Shown: positions 41,544 through 51,663, counted from the stretch's first letter. The stretch: 64,000 bases of DNA from Bacillus sp. AFS015802 (GCF_002561455.1 NZ_NTUP01000003.1:76308-140307); one strand, 5' to 3'. Numbers and translations are program-made. Notes: generated by a model not told the origin, from the sequence alone.

Positions 41544-42125
41544 TTATGTTTCCTTCTTCGTCGTCATCCCTCCTGAAAGAATGAATTTCATCGCTTCCTC
41601 CGATTTAATATCAAGGATTTCAACATCACTCTTCGGAATCAAAAAGGTCACGCCCGCGACCTGAAAGGTTTGGGGAATGTATACGGCCACGTGAGCGCGA
41701 AGATCATCATGCAGATCTTCCAGGTCCTCTGTCGTAATGAATCCAAGACATTTCATGGTGGTACCGGGCATCGTGACGAGGGCCACTCTTGAAAATGACT
41801 TCTTTTCTCCCAGGAAGGAATGGATCGTATCCTTGATCACCGAGTAAATCGTTTTGATGAAAGGGATCTTTTGTAAGATGACATCCACGATCCGGATGAT
41901 GGTACCTGTGAAGAATTTGGTGGAAAGCCATCCGAGGACCGTCAAGAGAACGATGGTGGCGAGCAGCCCGATACCGGGGAGGTAGTTTTCATCCAGGTAA
42001 GGCTTTAACACGTTCCCTAATAACCCATCGAAAAATAGGAACATTTTATATACAACGTATGCCACAAGGGCGATCGGAACAATCGTAAGCACACCATTAA
42101 TAAATGACTTGAAAAACCATTTCAT
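41544..42125 (-). CDS. DUF502 membrane protein
   Basis: 193 residues with two N-terminal transmembrane helices (about 8-30 and 50-75) and a C-terminal cytosolic beta domain containing YIPQTFQVAGVTFLIPKSDVE. This is the DUF502 family, of unknown role. ATG 42125 follows GGGAG; the frame stays open to 42320 but without a good site. Confidence 0.82.
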   Translation of the reverse strand: MKWFFKSFINGVLTIVPIALVAYVVYKMFLFFDGLLGNVLKPYLDENYLPGIGLLATIVLLTVLGWLSTKFFTGTIIRIVDVILQKIPFIKTIYSVIKDTIHSFLGEKKSFSRVALVTMPGTTMKCLGFITTEDLEDLHDDLRAHVAVYIPQTFQVAGVTFLIPKSDVEILDIKSEEAMKFILSGGMTTKKET

Positions 42126-42289
42126 ACCGTCATATCTCCCGTCTTTTCTAGAAACTCCCCTTATTATATAGAAAGAATTCGATCCCGAAAAGGTGTACCC
42201 GGAAATTAAATGGGCAAATGCACAAACCCTTTCTAGGTGTATGACATAGAGTATAAGGTAAATAAATAATTTTTTGAGGAGTGATAGGT

Positions 42290-42439
42290 ATGAACTATGG
42301 TTACGGTTGTTGTGATCCATGTTATCAAGGTGGGTATGCTTATCCGGTTGCCGGCTGTGGCGGGAATGGTTTTGCGTTGATCGTTGTATTATTCATCCTG
42401 TTGATTATTATTGGAGCCGTTTGTTACTGCGGACATTAA
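42290..42439 (+). CDS. YjcZ-family sporulation protein
   Basis: 49-residue Gly/Cys/Tyr-rich N-terminus ([20 protein letters not shown]) and a single hydrophobic helix [16 protein letters not shown] ending CYCGH. This is the common YjcZ/YczN-type small sporulation protein. ATG behind GAGGAGTG. It has its own terminator and is divergent from the DUF502 gene. Confidence 0.85.
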   Translation: MNYGYGCCDPCYQGGYAYPVAGCGGNGFALIVVLFILLIIIGAVCYCGH

Positions 42440-42471
42440 TCCGTTTTTGATGATACTTGAAAATGAAGAAG

Positions 42472-42505
42472 AAAAAAGAGCTGTCGCGTCGACAGCTCTT
42501 TTTGT
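42472..42505. terminator. Bidirectional terminator
   Basis: AAAAAGAGCTGTCG pairs with CGACAGCTCTTTTT; serves the YjcZ-type gene and the convergent chemoreceptor. Confidence 0.92.
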
Positions 42506-42506
42506 C

Positions 42507-44297
42507 TTAGATTTTAAAGCTTGATATGAGTTCTTTCAATTTTTCGGCCTGCTGGGAAAGCTCTGACGCACTTGCCGTGACTTGCTCCATGGCAGCAGAT
42601 CCTTCTTCCGAGGCAGCGGCGGTGGTTTCTGTGTTGGAAGCAGTGGATTCCGCAATTTCATTTACATGGGCAAATGAAGTGGCCACTTCCTGGCTGAGAT
42701 TAAGGGTCTGTTGGATATGATCTACCATTTCATCAACGACCACCGTTGTTTTCGTCGTTTGACTTAAGATATCTTCAAGGGATGCGTTGGTTTCATTGGT
42801 GATCTCAACACCTGCAATGACTTCGTTTACGCCTTCTGAGTTTTGCTTGATGATGATATTGACTTCTTCCTGGATGCTGTGTACGATTTCCGTCACTCCC
42901 TTGGCAGCCTGTCTGGATTGTTCAGCAAGCTTCCTGACTTCATCGGCTACGACGGCAAATCCCCTGCCGTGTTCCCCTGCCCGGGCTGCTTCGATGGCAG
43001 CATTCAATGCCAGGAGGTTGGTTTGTTCTGCTATATCTGTGATCGTGCCGATGATTGTGGTGATCTGTAAAGATCTTTCTCCCAAGGCTTCAACAGTTTC
43101 ACTGGTATTGGACATGGTTTCTTCGATACTCATCATTTTAGATGAAGAAGCTTGGACGGTTTTTCCGCCTTTCTCCGCCACGACTCTCATATCACGTGCG
43201 GTTTGTCTTACGAGTTCCGCCTGATTGAATAAAAAGCGTGCTGCTTCCTCAAGGCTATTCATTTTCTCTAAGGACGATGACATGCGATGGGTGGTCTGCT
43301 CACTACCCGCGGCAATTTCACTGCTGGTTTCTGCAATGGAAGTGATTGTACGTGAAGTTTCCTCTGCGGAAGCAAGAAGCTCCTGACTGCTTGCGGAGAC
43401 GTTTTCGGCCATTTCAGAAACCTGCTTGACAAGGGTGGCAATCCCGCCGATAAGCTGATTCGTATCAGAGGCAAGGCCGGCCAGCTCATCTTTCGATTTC
43501 ACATGGATCCGTTTCGTTAAATCCCCGCCCGCGTTGGCAATTTCTAAAATCGAACGACTAATTTTCCTGGTATTGGTTTTAATCGTATGAGATAAAATGA
43601 TTCCAAAGAAAACCGCTAAAAGAACGGCGAATGCCGATAAGCCGATGGTGGCGATCTGAGACAGTTGCACTTGCCGGGTAAGGGATTCGATCCGGTTATC
43701 GAGATCTTTCTGTTGGTCGACAACGATCATATCTACATACGAGCGGATTCCATCCAGATACTTTTTCCCTGTGCCTGATTCTACGAGTGTTGCTGCCTGT
43801 TCAAGGCCTTTATCTTTCCTGGTTTCAATCACCCGGTCGACAAACTGGATCCAAAAACCGTATTGAGCTTCGATTTTATCCATTTTATCAAGCTGTTCCG
43901 GGTCGTCTTTCAATAGAGCATTCAAGTTCTCGATATTTGCTTCCACTTCACCCTTACCATTTTGGTAGGGTGCCAGAAAACCAGTTGCGCCGGTAATGAC
44001 GAACCCTTGTTCCCCTATTTCGATTTCATTTAAAACCTTTGAAAGATCCTTGACCTTCGTATCGACCTTCATATCATACGTGATCAACGTGTCGATCTCT
44101 TTTTCCAGCTTCATCATATTGAGGTATGAAGTAGTTGCGAGGACTAACAGGACAATGGTCAATAACCCGAAGGACAGGACTACTTTTCCCCTTATCGTAC
44201 GAAAATAAGAAAAGATACCAAATGTCTTTTTAGATCCTTCTTTTTTCATTTTCTTTCTTATTGGTGCTTTTAGTAGTTTTTCTCTAGTCTTTTTCAC
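42507..44297 (-). CDS. Methyl-accepting chemotaxis protein with CHASE3-like sensor
   Basis: 596-residue chemoreceptor. TM1 at about 38-58, an extracellular all-helical sensor (about 59-212) with EQGFVITG resembling CHASE3, TM2 at about 213-235, a HAMP linker, then a long coiled coil whose tip [21 protein letters not shown]...[10 protein letters not shown] binds CheA/CheW. GTG 44297 follows GGAGGGGG; the ATG 13 codons upstream lies before that site. Isolated from other chemotaxis genes here except the distant cheX. Confidence 0.9.
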   Translation of the reverse strand: MKKTREKLLKAPIRKKMKKEGSKKTFGIFSYFRTIRGKVVLSFGLLTIVLLVLATTSYLNMMKLEKEIDTLITYDMKVDTKVKDLSKVLNEIEIGEQGFVITGATGFLAPYQNGKGEVEANIENLNALLKDDPEQLDKMDKIEAQYGFWIQFVDRVIETRKDKGLEQAATLVESGTGKKYLDGIRSYVDMIVVDQQKDLDNRIESLTRQVQLSQIATIGLSAFAVLLAVFFGIILSHTIKTNTRKISRSILEIANAGGDLTKRIHVKSKDELAGLASDTNQLIGGIATLVKQVSEMAENVSASSQELLASAEETSRTITSIAETSSEIAAGSEQTTHRMSSSLEKMNSLEEAARFLFNQAELVRQTARDMRVVAEKGGKTVQASSSKMMSIEETMSNTSETVEALGERSLQITTIIGTITDIAEQTNLLALNAAIEAARAGEHGRGFAVVADEVRKLAEQSRQAAKGVTEIVHSIQEEVNIIIKQNSEGVNEVIAGVEITNETNASLEDILSQTTKTTVVVDEMVDHIQQTLNLSQEVATSFAHVNEIAESTASNTETTAAASEEGSAAMEQVTASASELSQQAEKLKELISSFKI

Positions 44298-44641
44298 CGT
44301 TTCCCCCTCCTGAAGATAAGCAAAAAGTAGCATCATAGGATGAACTTACCATTATTTTATACATATCGACCTAATATATCTAGTGTATTTAAAGAAATTT
44401 TGTCGAATTTTTGAGAATTTTAGTATATTTCAATCATAGAAAACAGGGGAACTATTGTTACTGATTTTCAGATGAAAACAAAAACAATATTTGAAAAAGC
44501 TCAACTAATGAATGCTTTTTTAATAAAAAAAGAAAGATTCGGTTTTTCATACATATGAATAAAATAAGGGAAATCTTGATGAGCATCCAGATGAGCGAAT
44601 CGAAAGAGAGTACGAATCTGATTCTTTCAGGAGGGGGAACA
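44298..44641. other. Divergent intergenic region between the chemoreceptor and yodT
   Basis: 344 AT-rich bases. The right part holds a possible in-frame upstream start for yodT (44555). CATACATA at 44548-44555 resembles the sigma-E -10 element (CATACANT) and would fit mother-cell expression of the kamA cluster, but I see no convincing -35. No ORF with a good ribosome site and no terminator was found. Confidence 0.4.
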
Positions 44642-45949
44642 ATGCCTCATTCGCATTTAATAAAACCGTTGATCGGGGAACATTATCCGACAATCGATTA
44701 TGGGAAGGGTGTTTTTTTATATGACACCGAAGGACAAGAATATATAGACGCCTGTTCAGGGGCAGTGACGGCAAATGTTGGACATGGTATGGAGGATATT
44801 CTTCAATCAATCGTGAATCAGGGAAACAGAGTGGCATTCGTGTATCGATCTCAGTTCAGTAATCAGCCTGCAGAGGATTTAGCGTCCTTTTTGAATGACA
44901 AAACGGGTTATCCCTGGACCTTTTTCGTGAATAGTGGATCTGAGGCTGTGGAGACAGCCATCAAGATCGCCATTCAACATTGGCAGGAACAGGGGAAGCC
45001 AATGAAAAGGAAGATATTATCAAGGTGGCTCAGTTATCATGGTATCACCTTTGGGGCTTTATCGGCTTCGGGACATCCCTCGAGAAGGGAACGTTTCGAT
45101 TCGTTTTTAGGGGACTGGCCGACCATCGAACCGCCTTATTGTGCTCACTGTCCATTTGGTAAGACATATCCATCATGCGACATTGCCTGTGCTTCCCAAT
45201 TGGATACGATGATATCCAGGATAGGTGCTGAAAATATCGCTGCATTTATTGCAGAACCGATCATTGGTGCGGCAGGGGGGGCCATCACACCTCCAAAGGG
45301 ATATTATGGGCGGATCAAGGATATCTGCGAAAAGCATGATATTTTATTCATTTCAGATGAGGTGATGACCGGGTGCGGGCGGACGGGGACCTTTTTGGCT
45401 CTGGAGCAATGGGGCGTCAAGGCGGACATTGTAGCAATCGGTAAAGGTCTGAGTGCTGGATACGCTCCCATTGCGGCCACCCTCATTTCAGAGAAAATCA
45501 TGGAGCCGATTTTAAATGGAAGCAAAGTGGTCATGAGCGGCCATACGTTCAGTGGAAATCCGATGTCTGCAACTGCGGCATTAGCCGTTCTAAAACTGAT
45601 CGATTCGGAAAATATCATTGAAGGAGTCGATGGAAAAGGCGTCTATCTGAAGAATCTACTGGAGAAATGTAAGAATGAATTTTCCGTTATTCAGGATATC
45701 AGGGGAAGAGGCCTTATGTGGGGGATTGAATTTGATGAGCGTGGTGCGGGATATACTTCTTTCATCGTTCAGGCCGGGGTGGATAATGGAATATTATTAT
45801 ACCCCGCAGCCGCAGGGATCGATGGCAGGAAAGGCTCTGCAATCATGGTTGCACCACCATTGAACAGTACGAAAAGGGAACTTGAGGAAATGGTAAAAAG
45901 GCTGAGAAGAACCTTTCAAACGGCTGCAGAGAATTGGAAGGTGAAGTAG
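44642..45949 (+). CDS. yodT: Class III aminotransferase of the beta-lysine cluster (YodT)
   Basis: 435-residue PLP enzyme of the aspartate/ornithine aminotransferase class III family. Seen: NSGSEAVETAIKIA, WLSYHGITFG, ISDEVMTGCGRTG (Asp contacting PLP) and IGKGLSAGYAPIAA with the Schiff-base Lys. First gene of the yodT-yodS-yodR-yodQ-yodP-kamA order known from B. subtilis, where it is sporulation-controlled. It may transaminate a beta-lysine breakdown product. ATG 44642 follows AGGAGGGGG. The downstream gene starts right after the stop. Confidence 0.85.
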   Translation: MPHSHLIKPLIGEHYPTIDYGKGVFLYDTEGQEYIDACSGAVTANVGHGMEDILQSIVNQGNRVAFVYRSQFSNQPAEDLASFLNDKTGYPWTFFVNSGSEAVETAIKIAIQHWQEQGKPMKRKILSRWLSYHGITFGALSASGHPSRRERFDSFLGDWPTIEPPYCAHCPFGKTYPSCDIACASQLDTMISRIGAENIAAFIAEPIIGAAGGAITPPKGYYGRIKDICEKHDILFISDEVMTGCGRTGTFLALEQWGVKADIVAIGKGLSAGYAPIAATLISEKIMEPILNGSKVVMSGHTFSGNPMSATAALAVLKLIDSENIIEGVDGKGVYLKNLLEKCKNEFSVIQDIRGRGLMWGIEFDERGAGYTSFIVQAGVDNGILLYPAAAGIDGRKGSAIMVAPPLNSTKRELEEMVKRLRRTFQTAAENWKVK

Positions 45950-46648
45950 ATGTCCAATCATCACAACAAAATGAGTGATTATGAAGAAATCAAGCATTTC
46001 TTTCATGATGAAATGACCATGATGTTCGGGGGATTTGGAGGGGTGGGATCCCCTCCTACCATTTTAAACCATCTATTGAAGTGGGGTGTAAAGGATCTGA
46101 CCATCATTGGAAACGACACAGGATTTCCTCATATCGGCATCGGACAATTGGTGGCTCAGAATAGGGTGAAGAAAGTGATTGCCTCACACATAGGTTCTAA
46201 TCCGATCGCAGGCCGGTTAATGAGTGAAGGGAAGCTTGAGGTCGAATTCTCTCCACAGGGAATTTTGGCTGAAAGAATCAGGGCTGGTGGAGTCGGGTTA
46301 AAAGGGGTCGTAACCGAAATAGGGGTGGATGATCCTTATTTGAATAAAGGGAAGACCTTTCTTGAAATGGACGGGAATCGTTATTTATATGAGAGTGCAT
46401 TGGTGGCAGAAGTGGGCATCGTCTTTGCGAAAAAAGCCGATACGTTCGGAAATCTCATTTATGATAAGAGCGCAAGGAATACGAATCCACTTATCGCGAT
46501 GGCTGCGGATATAACGATCGTGGAGGCGGAGGAAGTGGTGGGGTATGGTGAACTGGATCCAGAGGAGATCGTCACGTCAGGTGTATTTGTTGATCATATC
46601 GTGTTGTCTAAAGGAGTCGATTGGAAATGGGCTTGGGAAGCGAACTGA
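45950..46648 (+). CDS. yodS: CoA-transferase subunit A (YodS)
   Basis: 232-residue alpha subunit of a 3-oxoacid-type CoA transferase: MMFGGFGGVGSPPTIL is the CoA-binding glycine loop, followed by NDTGFPHIGIGQL. It pairs with the beta subunit that overlaps its 3' end. In this cluster the pair probably moves CoA to a beta-keto acid derived from lysine. ATG 45950 follows GGAAGGTGAAG. Confidence 0.88.
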   Translation: MSNHHNKMSDYEEIKHFFHDEMTMMFGGFGGVGSPPTILNHLLKWGVKDLTIIGNDTGFPHIGIGQLVAQNRVKKVIASHIGSNPIAGRLMSEGKLEVEFSPQGILAERIRAGGVGLKGVVTEIGVDDPYLNKGKTFLEMDGNRYLYESALVAEVGIVFAKKADTFGNLIYDKSARNTNPLIAMAADITIVEAEEVVGYGELDPEEIVTSGVFVDHIVLSKGVDWKWAWEAN

Positions 46649-47289
46649 AGGTAAAGATGGCAAAACGTGCGGCGCTCGAGGTGAAAGAAAATATGATCGT
46701 CAATTTGGGGATCGGCATCCCATCCCTCGTCCCGGATCACCTTCCTCCGGGGTTTCCGGTCGTTTTTCAATCTGAAAATGGGATTATTGGCATCGGTCCT
46801 GCACCAGGGGAAGGATATGAAGATGAACATTTGTGTAATGCAGGAGGATTCCCCGTTTCCCTGATGAATGGAGGGTGTTATACAGATAGCTCCATCGCCT
46901 TTGCCATGATCCGCCGCGGCAAAATCGATTTAACGATTCTCGGTTCCCTGCAGGTAAGCGAAAAGGGGGATCTTGCCAACTGGATCATCCCCGGTAAAAA
47001 GGTTCCCGGGATGGGGGGAGCAACGGAACTTGCCTCAAAAGCAAGGAAAGTCATTGTACTGATGACACATTTAGATAAAAACGGCGGGAGTAAAATCGTG
47101 AAGGAATGTACCCTCCCATTAACAGCGAGCCGGTGTGTGTCGATGATCATCACGGACAGAGCTGTATTCTTTATTGAAAACGATCAACTGATCCTGCGGG
47201 AGATTTTCAATCCCTACACGCTTAAAGATATTAAAGAGACGACAGATGCCCGTTACATCTTAAGCCCCGTGATCAATTATATAGGGTAG
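46627..47289 (+). CDS. yodR: CoA-transferase subunit B (YodR)
   Basis: 220-residue beta subunit with NLGIGIPSLV and the catalytic Glu in VVFQSENGIIGIG. The gene overlaps yodS by 22 bases; AAAGGAG lies inside yodS ten bases before ATG 46627 (TTG 46621 is an alternative). Coupled translation fits an obligate heteromer. Confidence 0.88.
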   Translation: MGLGSELKVKMAKRAALEVKENMIVNLGIGIPSLVPDHLPPGFPVVFQSENGIIGIGPAPGEGYEDEHLCNAGGFPVSLMNGGCYTDSSIAFAMIRRGKIDLTILGSLQVSEKGDLANWIIPGKKVPGMGGATELASKARKVIVLMTHLDKNGGSKIVKECTLPLTASRCVSMIITDRAVFFIENDQLILREIFNPYTLKDIKETTDARYILSPVINYIG

Positions 47290-47302
47290 GGGGGGAAACC
47301 AT

Positions 47303-48568
47303 ATGGAAACGCATCGCCGCATCAGAGAAATAATAGAAGAAAAAAAGAAAAGTACGATTAAGCTTCTGCAAAGATTGGTCCAGGAGGATAGTGTCAGGGG
47401 GAACGAATCCAAGGCACAGGCGATTGTGATCGAAAAGTGCAGGAAGCTTGGCTTGGAATTGGACATATGGGAAATAGACGAAAATCATCTGAAATTCCAT
47501 CCTTTTTATCGATGTGACCGACAAAATTTCAAAGGAAATCCCAATGTAGTTGGGGTCCTTAAAGGGAAGGGCGGGGGCAAAAGCCTTCTCTTAAATGGAC
47601 ATATCGATGTTGTGCCTGAAGGGGACAGGAAGGATTGGTCCCATGATCCCTATAGCGGAGTCATCGAGGACGGGAAGCTCTACGGGAGGGGGGCAACGGA
47701 TATGAAAGGGGGTTCCGTTGCTCTGCTGCTAGCCATTGAAGTGATAAGGGAGTTGGAAATCCCCCTGAAAGGGGATGTCATCTTTCAGAGTGTCATAGAG
47801 GAGGAAAGCGGTGGAACGGGTACGTTAGCTGCATTACTTAGAGGGTACAAAGCGGATGCGGCCATCATTCCTGAGCCTACAAATATGAAGATCTTCCCAA
47901 AACAGCAAGGGTCCATGTGGTTCCGTCTGACTGTGAAGGGGAAATCGGCACATGGAGGGACCAGGTATGAAGGGGTGAATGCAATTGACAAAGCGTATAC
48001 AGTCATTCATGCTCTTCAACAATTGGAAAAGGCACGTAACGATAAGGTGAATGATCCATTATATAAAAATATACCGATACCCCTTCCCATTAACATCGGA
48101 AGGATTGAAAGCGGTAAATGGCCTTCTTCCGTACCCGATTCGGCTGTCATTGAAGGAAGGATTGGAGTCGGTCCGTGGGAAACACTTCATGAGGTGGAGC
48201 AGGAATTCATAACGGAGATCATCAACCTGAAATCAATGGATTCATGGTTTGAAGAGCACCCGGTTGAGGTGGAATGGTTTGGGGGGCGTTGGCAGCCCGG
48301 CAACCTTCCAAGTGACCATGAACTGGTGAAGACTCTGTCTAACCATGCAAGAGCCGTGATGGAAACGGACCCGATCATCGAAGCATCTCCATGGGGAACG
48401 GATGGCGGGATTTTGTCCCAGGGGGGCAATATCCCAGTGGTGGTCTTTGGGCCTGGCACAACCGAAGTGGCCCATGACGCAAACGAATACATCGAATTAG
48501 AAAGGATTTATCAATCCTCAGAAATTATTGCCCTTTTTATCATTGATTGGTGTAATAAACACTCTTGA
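47303..48568 (+). CDS. yodQ: M20 family deacylase (YodQ)
   Basis: 421-residue ArgE/DapE-type zinc amidohydrolase. Metal ligands are visible in LNGHIDVVPEGD (His, Asp), GRGATDMKGG (Asp), VIEEESGGTG (Glu-Glu) and IPEPT. With an N-acetyltransferase (YodP) in the same cluster, N-acetyl-beta-lysine is a plausible substrate; this is inference. ATG 47303 follows GTAGGGGGG. Confidence 0.87.
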   Translation: METHRRIREIIEEKKKSTIKLLQRLVQEDSVRGNESKAQAIVIEKCRKLGLELDIWEIDENHLKFHPFYRCDRQNFKGNPNVVGVLKGKGGGKSLLLNGHIDVVPEGDRKDWSHDPYSGVIEDGKLYGRGATDMKGGSVALLLAIEVIRELEIPLKGDVIFQSVIEEESGGTGTLAALLRGYKADAAIIPEPTNMKIFPKQQGSMWFRLTVKGKSAHGGTRYEGVNAIDKAYTVIHALQQLEKARNDKVNDPLYKNIPIPLPINIGRIESGKWPSSVPDSAVIEGRIGVGPWETLHEVEQEFITEIINLKSMDSWFEEHPVEVEWFGGRWQPGNLPSDHELVKTLSNHARAVMETDPIIEASPWGTDGGILSQGGNIPVVVFGPGTTEVAHDANEYIELERIYQSSEIIALFIIDWCNKHS

Positions 48569-48580
48569 TCTATCCAACGG

Positions 48581-48620
48581 GAAGGAACAACTTGTCAGGG
48601 ACCGGGTTGTTCCCTTTTTA
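48581..48620 (+). terminator. Terminator inside the beta-lysine cluster
   Basis: AAGGAACAAC pairs with GTTGTTCCCTT (one bulge) across a 14-base loop, then TTTTTA. It separates yodT-yodQ from yodP-kamA-yokU, so the latter need their own promoter or read-through. Confidence 0.65.
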
Positions 48621-48632
48621 TGGTGGATTGTT

Positions 48633-48661
48633 TCATAACTTATCCCTTCTTCTCATATGTT
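48633..48661 (+). promoter_or_regulatory. Possible sigma-E-type promoter for yodP-kamA-yokU
   Basis: TCATAAC (48633-48639), 14 bases, CATATGTT (48654-48661). The elements and spacing loosely fit sigma-E (CATACANT -10). Placed between the internal terminator and yodP. Weak match. Confidence 0.3.
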
Positions 48662-48683
48662 TGTTAAAAAGGGGCTTATAAGA

Positions 48684-49517
48684 ATGCAAACATACGAATA
48701 TATAAAACTACCGAAACTGGAAGCGGTCATATATAAAGACGACTACAATCGACGGCTCCGGGTGGATGAGTTCAGGGGGAACGCGGGAAGCGTATGGGAG
48801 TATGTGATGAATGAGGTGCAATCTCACTCGTTCGAAAAAGTCATCGTAAAAGCAAGGTCAGCCCATGTGCCCTATTTTTTGGAAAAGGGTTTTGTTTTGG
48901 AAGGGGGAGTAAACGGTTACTTTAATGGGGATCGGGCATTCTTTATGAGTAAATTTCTGACGGATGACCGAAGGAACAGTGCCTATTGGAGGAAAGAGGA
49001 CGACATTCTCCAAGCGGTCCAACAGCTTGAAAGGCAAGAGAGGGCGGAATCGGGAATGATTTCAGTTGCCACCGGGGGGGACGCAGGGAAATTAACGGAC
49101 CTTTATCAGGAAGTCTTCAAGCTTTATCCTGTACCATTACATGATCCTGACTATGTTAAACAATCCATTAAAAATGGGACAATCTTTGTGTACATCGAGG
49201 AGGATGGGAAGATCATCAGCGCGGCTTCTGCTGAAATATCATTGTCAAACAAGAACGCTGAACTCACAGACTGCGCCACGAGGTCTTCCCATAGACAGGG
49301 CGGGTATATGAAGCATCTTTTGCGGAGGTTGGAAGATGAGTTGGTGAAACAAAATATCTTCTGTGCCTATACGATTGCAAGGGCTCTTTCATTTGGCATG
49401 AATGCAGTCTTTCATCAGCTTGGCTACCGGTATGGAGGGAGATTGGCGAATAACTGCATCATCTTTGACAAAATGGAAGATATGAACATATGGGAAAGAG
49501 ATTTGAGTGAAAGATAG
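48684..49517 (+). CDS. ablB: Beta-lysine N-acetyltransferase
   Basis: 277-residue GNAT acetyltransferase of the AblB/YodP family that acetylates the beta-amino product of lysine 2,3-aminomutase. The GNAT core lies in the C-terminal half (about 130-270): VYIEEDGKIISAASAEI, then SSHRQGGYMKHLL for acetyl-CoA binding, and FHQLGYRYGGRL. In archaea ablA/ablB make the osmolyte N-acetyl-beta-lysine; in Bacillus the pair sits in a longer catabolic-looking cluster. ATG 48684 follows AAAAGGGG. Confidence 0.9.
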   Translation: MQTYEYIKLPKLEAVIYKDDYNRRLRVDEFRGNAGSVWEYVMNEVQSHSFEKVIVKARSAHVPYFLEKGFVLEGGVNGYFNGDRAFFMSKFLTDDRRNSAYWRKEDDILQAVQQLERQERAESGMISVATGGDAGKLTDLYQEVFKLYPVPLHDPDYVKQSIKNGTIFVYIEEDGKIISAASAEISLSNKNAELTDCATRSSHRQGGYMKHLLRRLEDELVKQNIFCAYTIARALSFGMNAVFHQLGYRYGGRLANNCIIFDKMEDMNIWERDLSER

Positions 49518-49622
49518 AATGATAGCTGGTTGATAGGCGGGCTGTTTTTTCTTCGTGGACGATGTAACGGTATGAGAGTCTAACGGAAAGAAACTTTTGG
49601 AAAGTTGGTGGAGTAGATGAAA

Positions 49623-51044
49623 ATGAATCTCTATAAACCAAAGAGGGATTGGAAGGATATTGAGCTCTGGAAAGATGTGACGGATGAACAATGGAATAAC
49701 TGGTTATGGCAGCTGACCAACACGATCAGAACCCTTGATGACTTGAAGAAAGTGGTGAACTTGACCCCCGAGGAAGAAGAAGGTGTCAGGATTTCAACCA
49801 AGACGATACCGTTAAATATCACCCCATACTACGCATGGCTAATGAATGAGGATGACCCCCGCTGTCCGATCCGGATGCAATCCGTTCCCATAGGCCGGGA
49901 AATCCATAAAACGAAGTATGACCTCGAAGACCCTTTACATGAAGATGAGGATTCCCCCGTTCCCGGATTGACTCACAGATACCCGGACAGGGTGTTGTTT
50001 CTTGTCACCAATCAGTGTTCCATGTACTGTCGTTACTGCACGAGAAGGAGGTTTTCAGGACAGATCGGGATGGGTGTGCCGAAGAAGCAGCTTGATGCAG
50101 CGATCCACTATATCCGTGAAACCGAGAGCGTAAGGGACGTACTGCTTTCTGGAGGGGATGGTCTTCTGATCAATGATCAAATCCTCGAATACATCTTAAA
50201 AAATCTAAGGGACATCCCCCACGTTGAGATCATCCGGATTGGAACGAGGGCACCTGTCGTGTTTCCGCAACGAATCACAGAAAACCTGTGTAATATCTTA
50301 AAGAAATATCATCCGGTGTGGTTGAATACTCACTTTAATACAAGCATTGAAATTACCGAAGAGTCCAAAAAAGCATGTGAGATGCTTACGGATGCAGGGG
50401 TCCCGGTTGGAAACCAGGCGGTGATCCTGGCAGGCATCAACGACAGCGTGCCCATCATGAAGAAGCTTATGCACGATCTGGTGAAAATTCGCGTTCGTCC
50501 GTATTATATTTATCAATGTGATTTATCTGAAGGAATCGGCCATTTCCGTGCACCGGTCAGCAAGGGGCTGGAAATCATCGAAGGATTGAGGGGTCACACA
50601 TCCGGTTACGCAGTCCCAACCTTTGTATTGGATGCCCCTGGTGGCGGAGGGAAGATATCCCTGCAACCAAATTATTTGATTTCACAAAGTGCATCAAAGG
50701 TCGTTGTACGCAACTTTGAGGGAGTCATCTCCACCTATCCGGAACCGGAGGAATATGTGGCAGGCAGGGCCGATGATTACTTTAAAGAAGTCTATCATGA
50801 TCAGGAGTTCAAGGAACCGACCATAGGAATTGCCGGATTGATGAATCAGACTCACTCTTCCCTCACACCCGCCGGTCTCAAGCGCCTGGAGCGTCGCAAG
50901 GAGTATCAGGAAAATCCGGATCACAATTCGCTCAAGGATTTCAGGGGAAAAAGGGATCAGCTGAAGGAGAAGAAGCATAAAGCCATGCTCTCAAAGATGA
51001 AGCAGGAAAAAAATGAAGATAAGGAAGGAACCCTCGATGGATAA
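49623..51044 (+). CDS. kamA: Lysine 2,3-aminomutase
   Basis: 473-residue radical SAM, PLP-dependent enzyme converting L-lysine to L-beta-lysine. The [4Fe-4S] motif CxxxCxxC is CSMYCRYC (Cys132, 136, 139). DVLLSGGDGLL and RIGTRAPVVFP follow, and VLDAPGGGGKI near residue 340 contains the PLP-binding Lys. ATG 49623 is nine bases from GGAG; ATG 49617 is too close. Length matches the family. Stop overlaps yokU. Confidence 0.95.
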   Translation: MNLYKPKRDWKDIELWKDVTDEQWNNWLWQLTNTIRTLDDLKKVVNLTPEEEEGVRISTKTIPLNITPYYAWLMNEDDPRCPIRMQSVPIGREIHKTKYDLEDPLHEDEDSPVPGLTHRYPDRVLFLVTNQCSMYCRYCTRRRFSGQIGMGVPKKQLDAAIHYIRETESVRDVLLSGGDGLLINDQILEYILKNLRDIPHVEIIRIGTRAPVVFPQRITENLCNILKKYHPVWLNTHFNTSIEITEESKKACEMLTDAGVPVGNQAVILAGINDSVPIMKKLMHDLVKIRVRPYYIYQCDLSEGIGHFRAPVSKGLEIIEGLRGHTSGYAVPTFVLDAPGGGGKISLQPNYLISQSASKVVVRNFEGVISTYPEPEEYVAGRADDYFKEVYHDQEFKEPTIGIAGLMNQTHSSLTPAGLKRLERRKEYQENPDHNSLKDFRGKRDQLKEKKHKAMLSKMKQEKNEDKEGTLDG

Positions 51045-51321
51045 AAATAAAGCATGCGAATGGTGTGAAGAGAAAACGGCCCACCCTCATCAAACCAATG
51101 TATACTGGGAGCTGCCCGACGGCTCGAGGGCCATCCAGATTGCGAAGGTCCCCGGCCTCTGCTGCAGTCATTGCGGCATGGAATACCAGGAGGAGTCGAT
51201 CATCAATGAGATTGAAGACCAGCTGATGCTGATCGATACGAGGTTGATCGATAAAGTGATATCTTATAAAGACCTGATGGACCTTCCCCGGTTACTTAAG
51301 AAAAATTACTTCCGATTCTAG
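51037..51321 (+). CDS. yokU: YokU-family zinc-finger protein
   Basis: 94-residue protein with two Cys pairs, CEWC (about residues 6-9) and CCSHC (about 41-45), forming a YgiT-type zinc ribbon. Found next to kamA also in B. subtilis. Likely a small regulator or accessory factor. ATG 51037 lies inside the kamA 3' end behind AAGGAAGG. Confidence 0.85.
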   Translation: MDKNKACEWCEEKTAHPHQTNVYWELPDGSRAIQIAKVPGLCCSHCGMEYQEESIINEIEDQLMLIDTRLIDKVISYKDLMDLPRLLKKNYFRF

Positions 51322-51427
51322 AAGGTGTGAGTCAGCAGCCTGAATATGCGTTATCAGTGGCAAACACTTTACGGATCCGTCTTCTTCCGCTATCCTTTTA
51401 GAAAAGAAATAAGGGTAGGTGGAAAAG

Positions 51428-51652
51428 ATGAGAAAGTCCTTTTATCATTATTTAATGAAATACAGGCAACCTGCTGCGAAGGATGATATCACACGATTTG
51501 CCAATTCGGCTTATGATGATCACAGCTTTCCAAAACAATCACAACAGTACCATGAAATCAGCTCCTACCTCGAAATGAATGGACACTATCTTGACAGCAT
51601 GTCCATTTTCGACAGGGCCTGGGATCATTATCAATTAGAAGAAAAAGATTAA
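51428..51652 (+). CDS. yozE: YozE family protein (UPF0346)
   Basis: 74-residue helical protein beginning MRKSFYHYLMKYRQP, with DHSFPKQSQQYHEISSYLEMN, an almost exact YozE pattern. Role unknown. ATG 51428 follows GTAGGTGG. Confidence 0.9.
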   Translation: MRKSFYHYLMKYRQPAAKDDITRFANSAYDDHSFPKQSQQYHEISSYLEMNGHYLDSMSIFDRAWDHYQLEEKD

Positions 51653-51663
51653 CCTTAGCCACC

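Noticed and set aside
49389..49691. 100-codon minus-strand frame between ablB and kamA
   Set aside because: Antisense to the ends of both genes, with no ribosome site and low-complexity translation.
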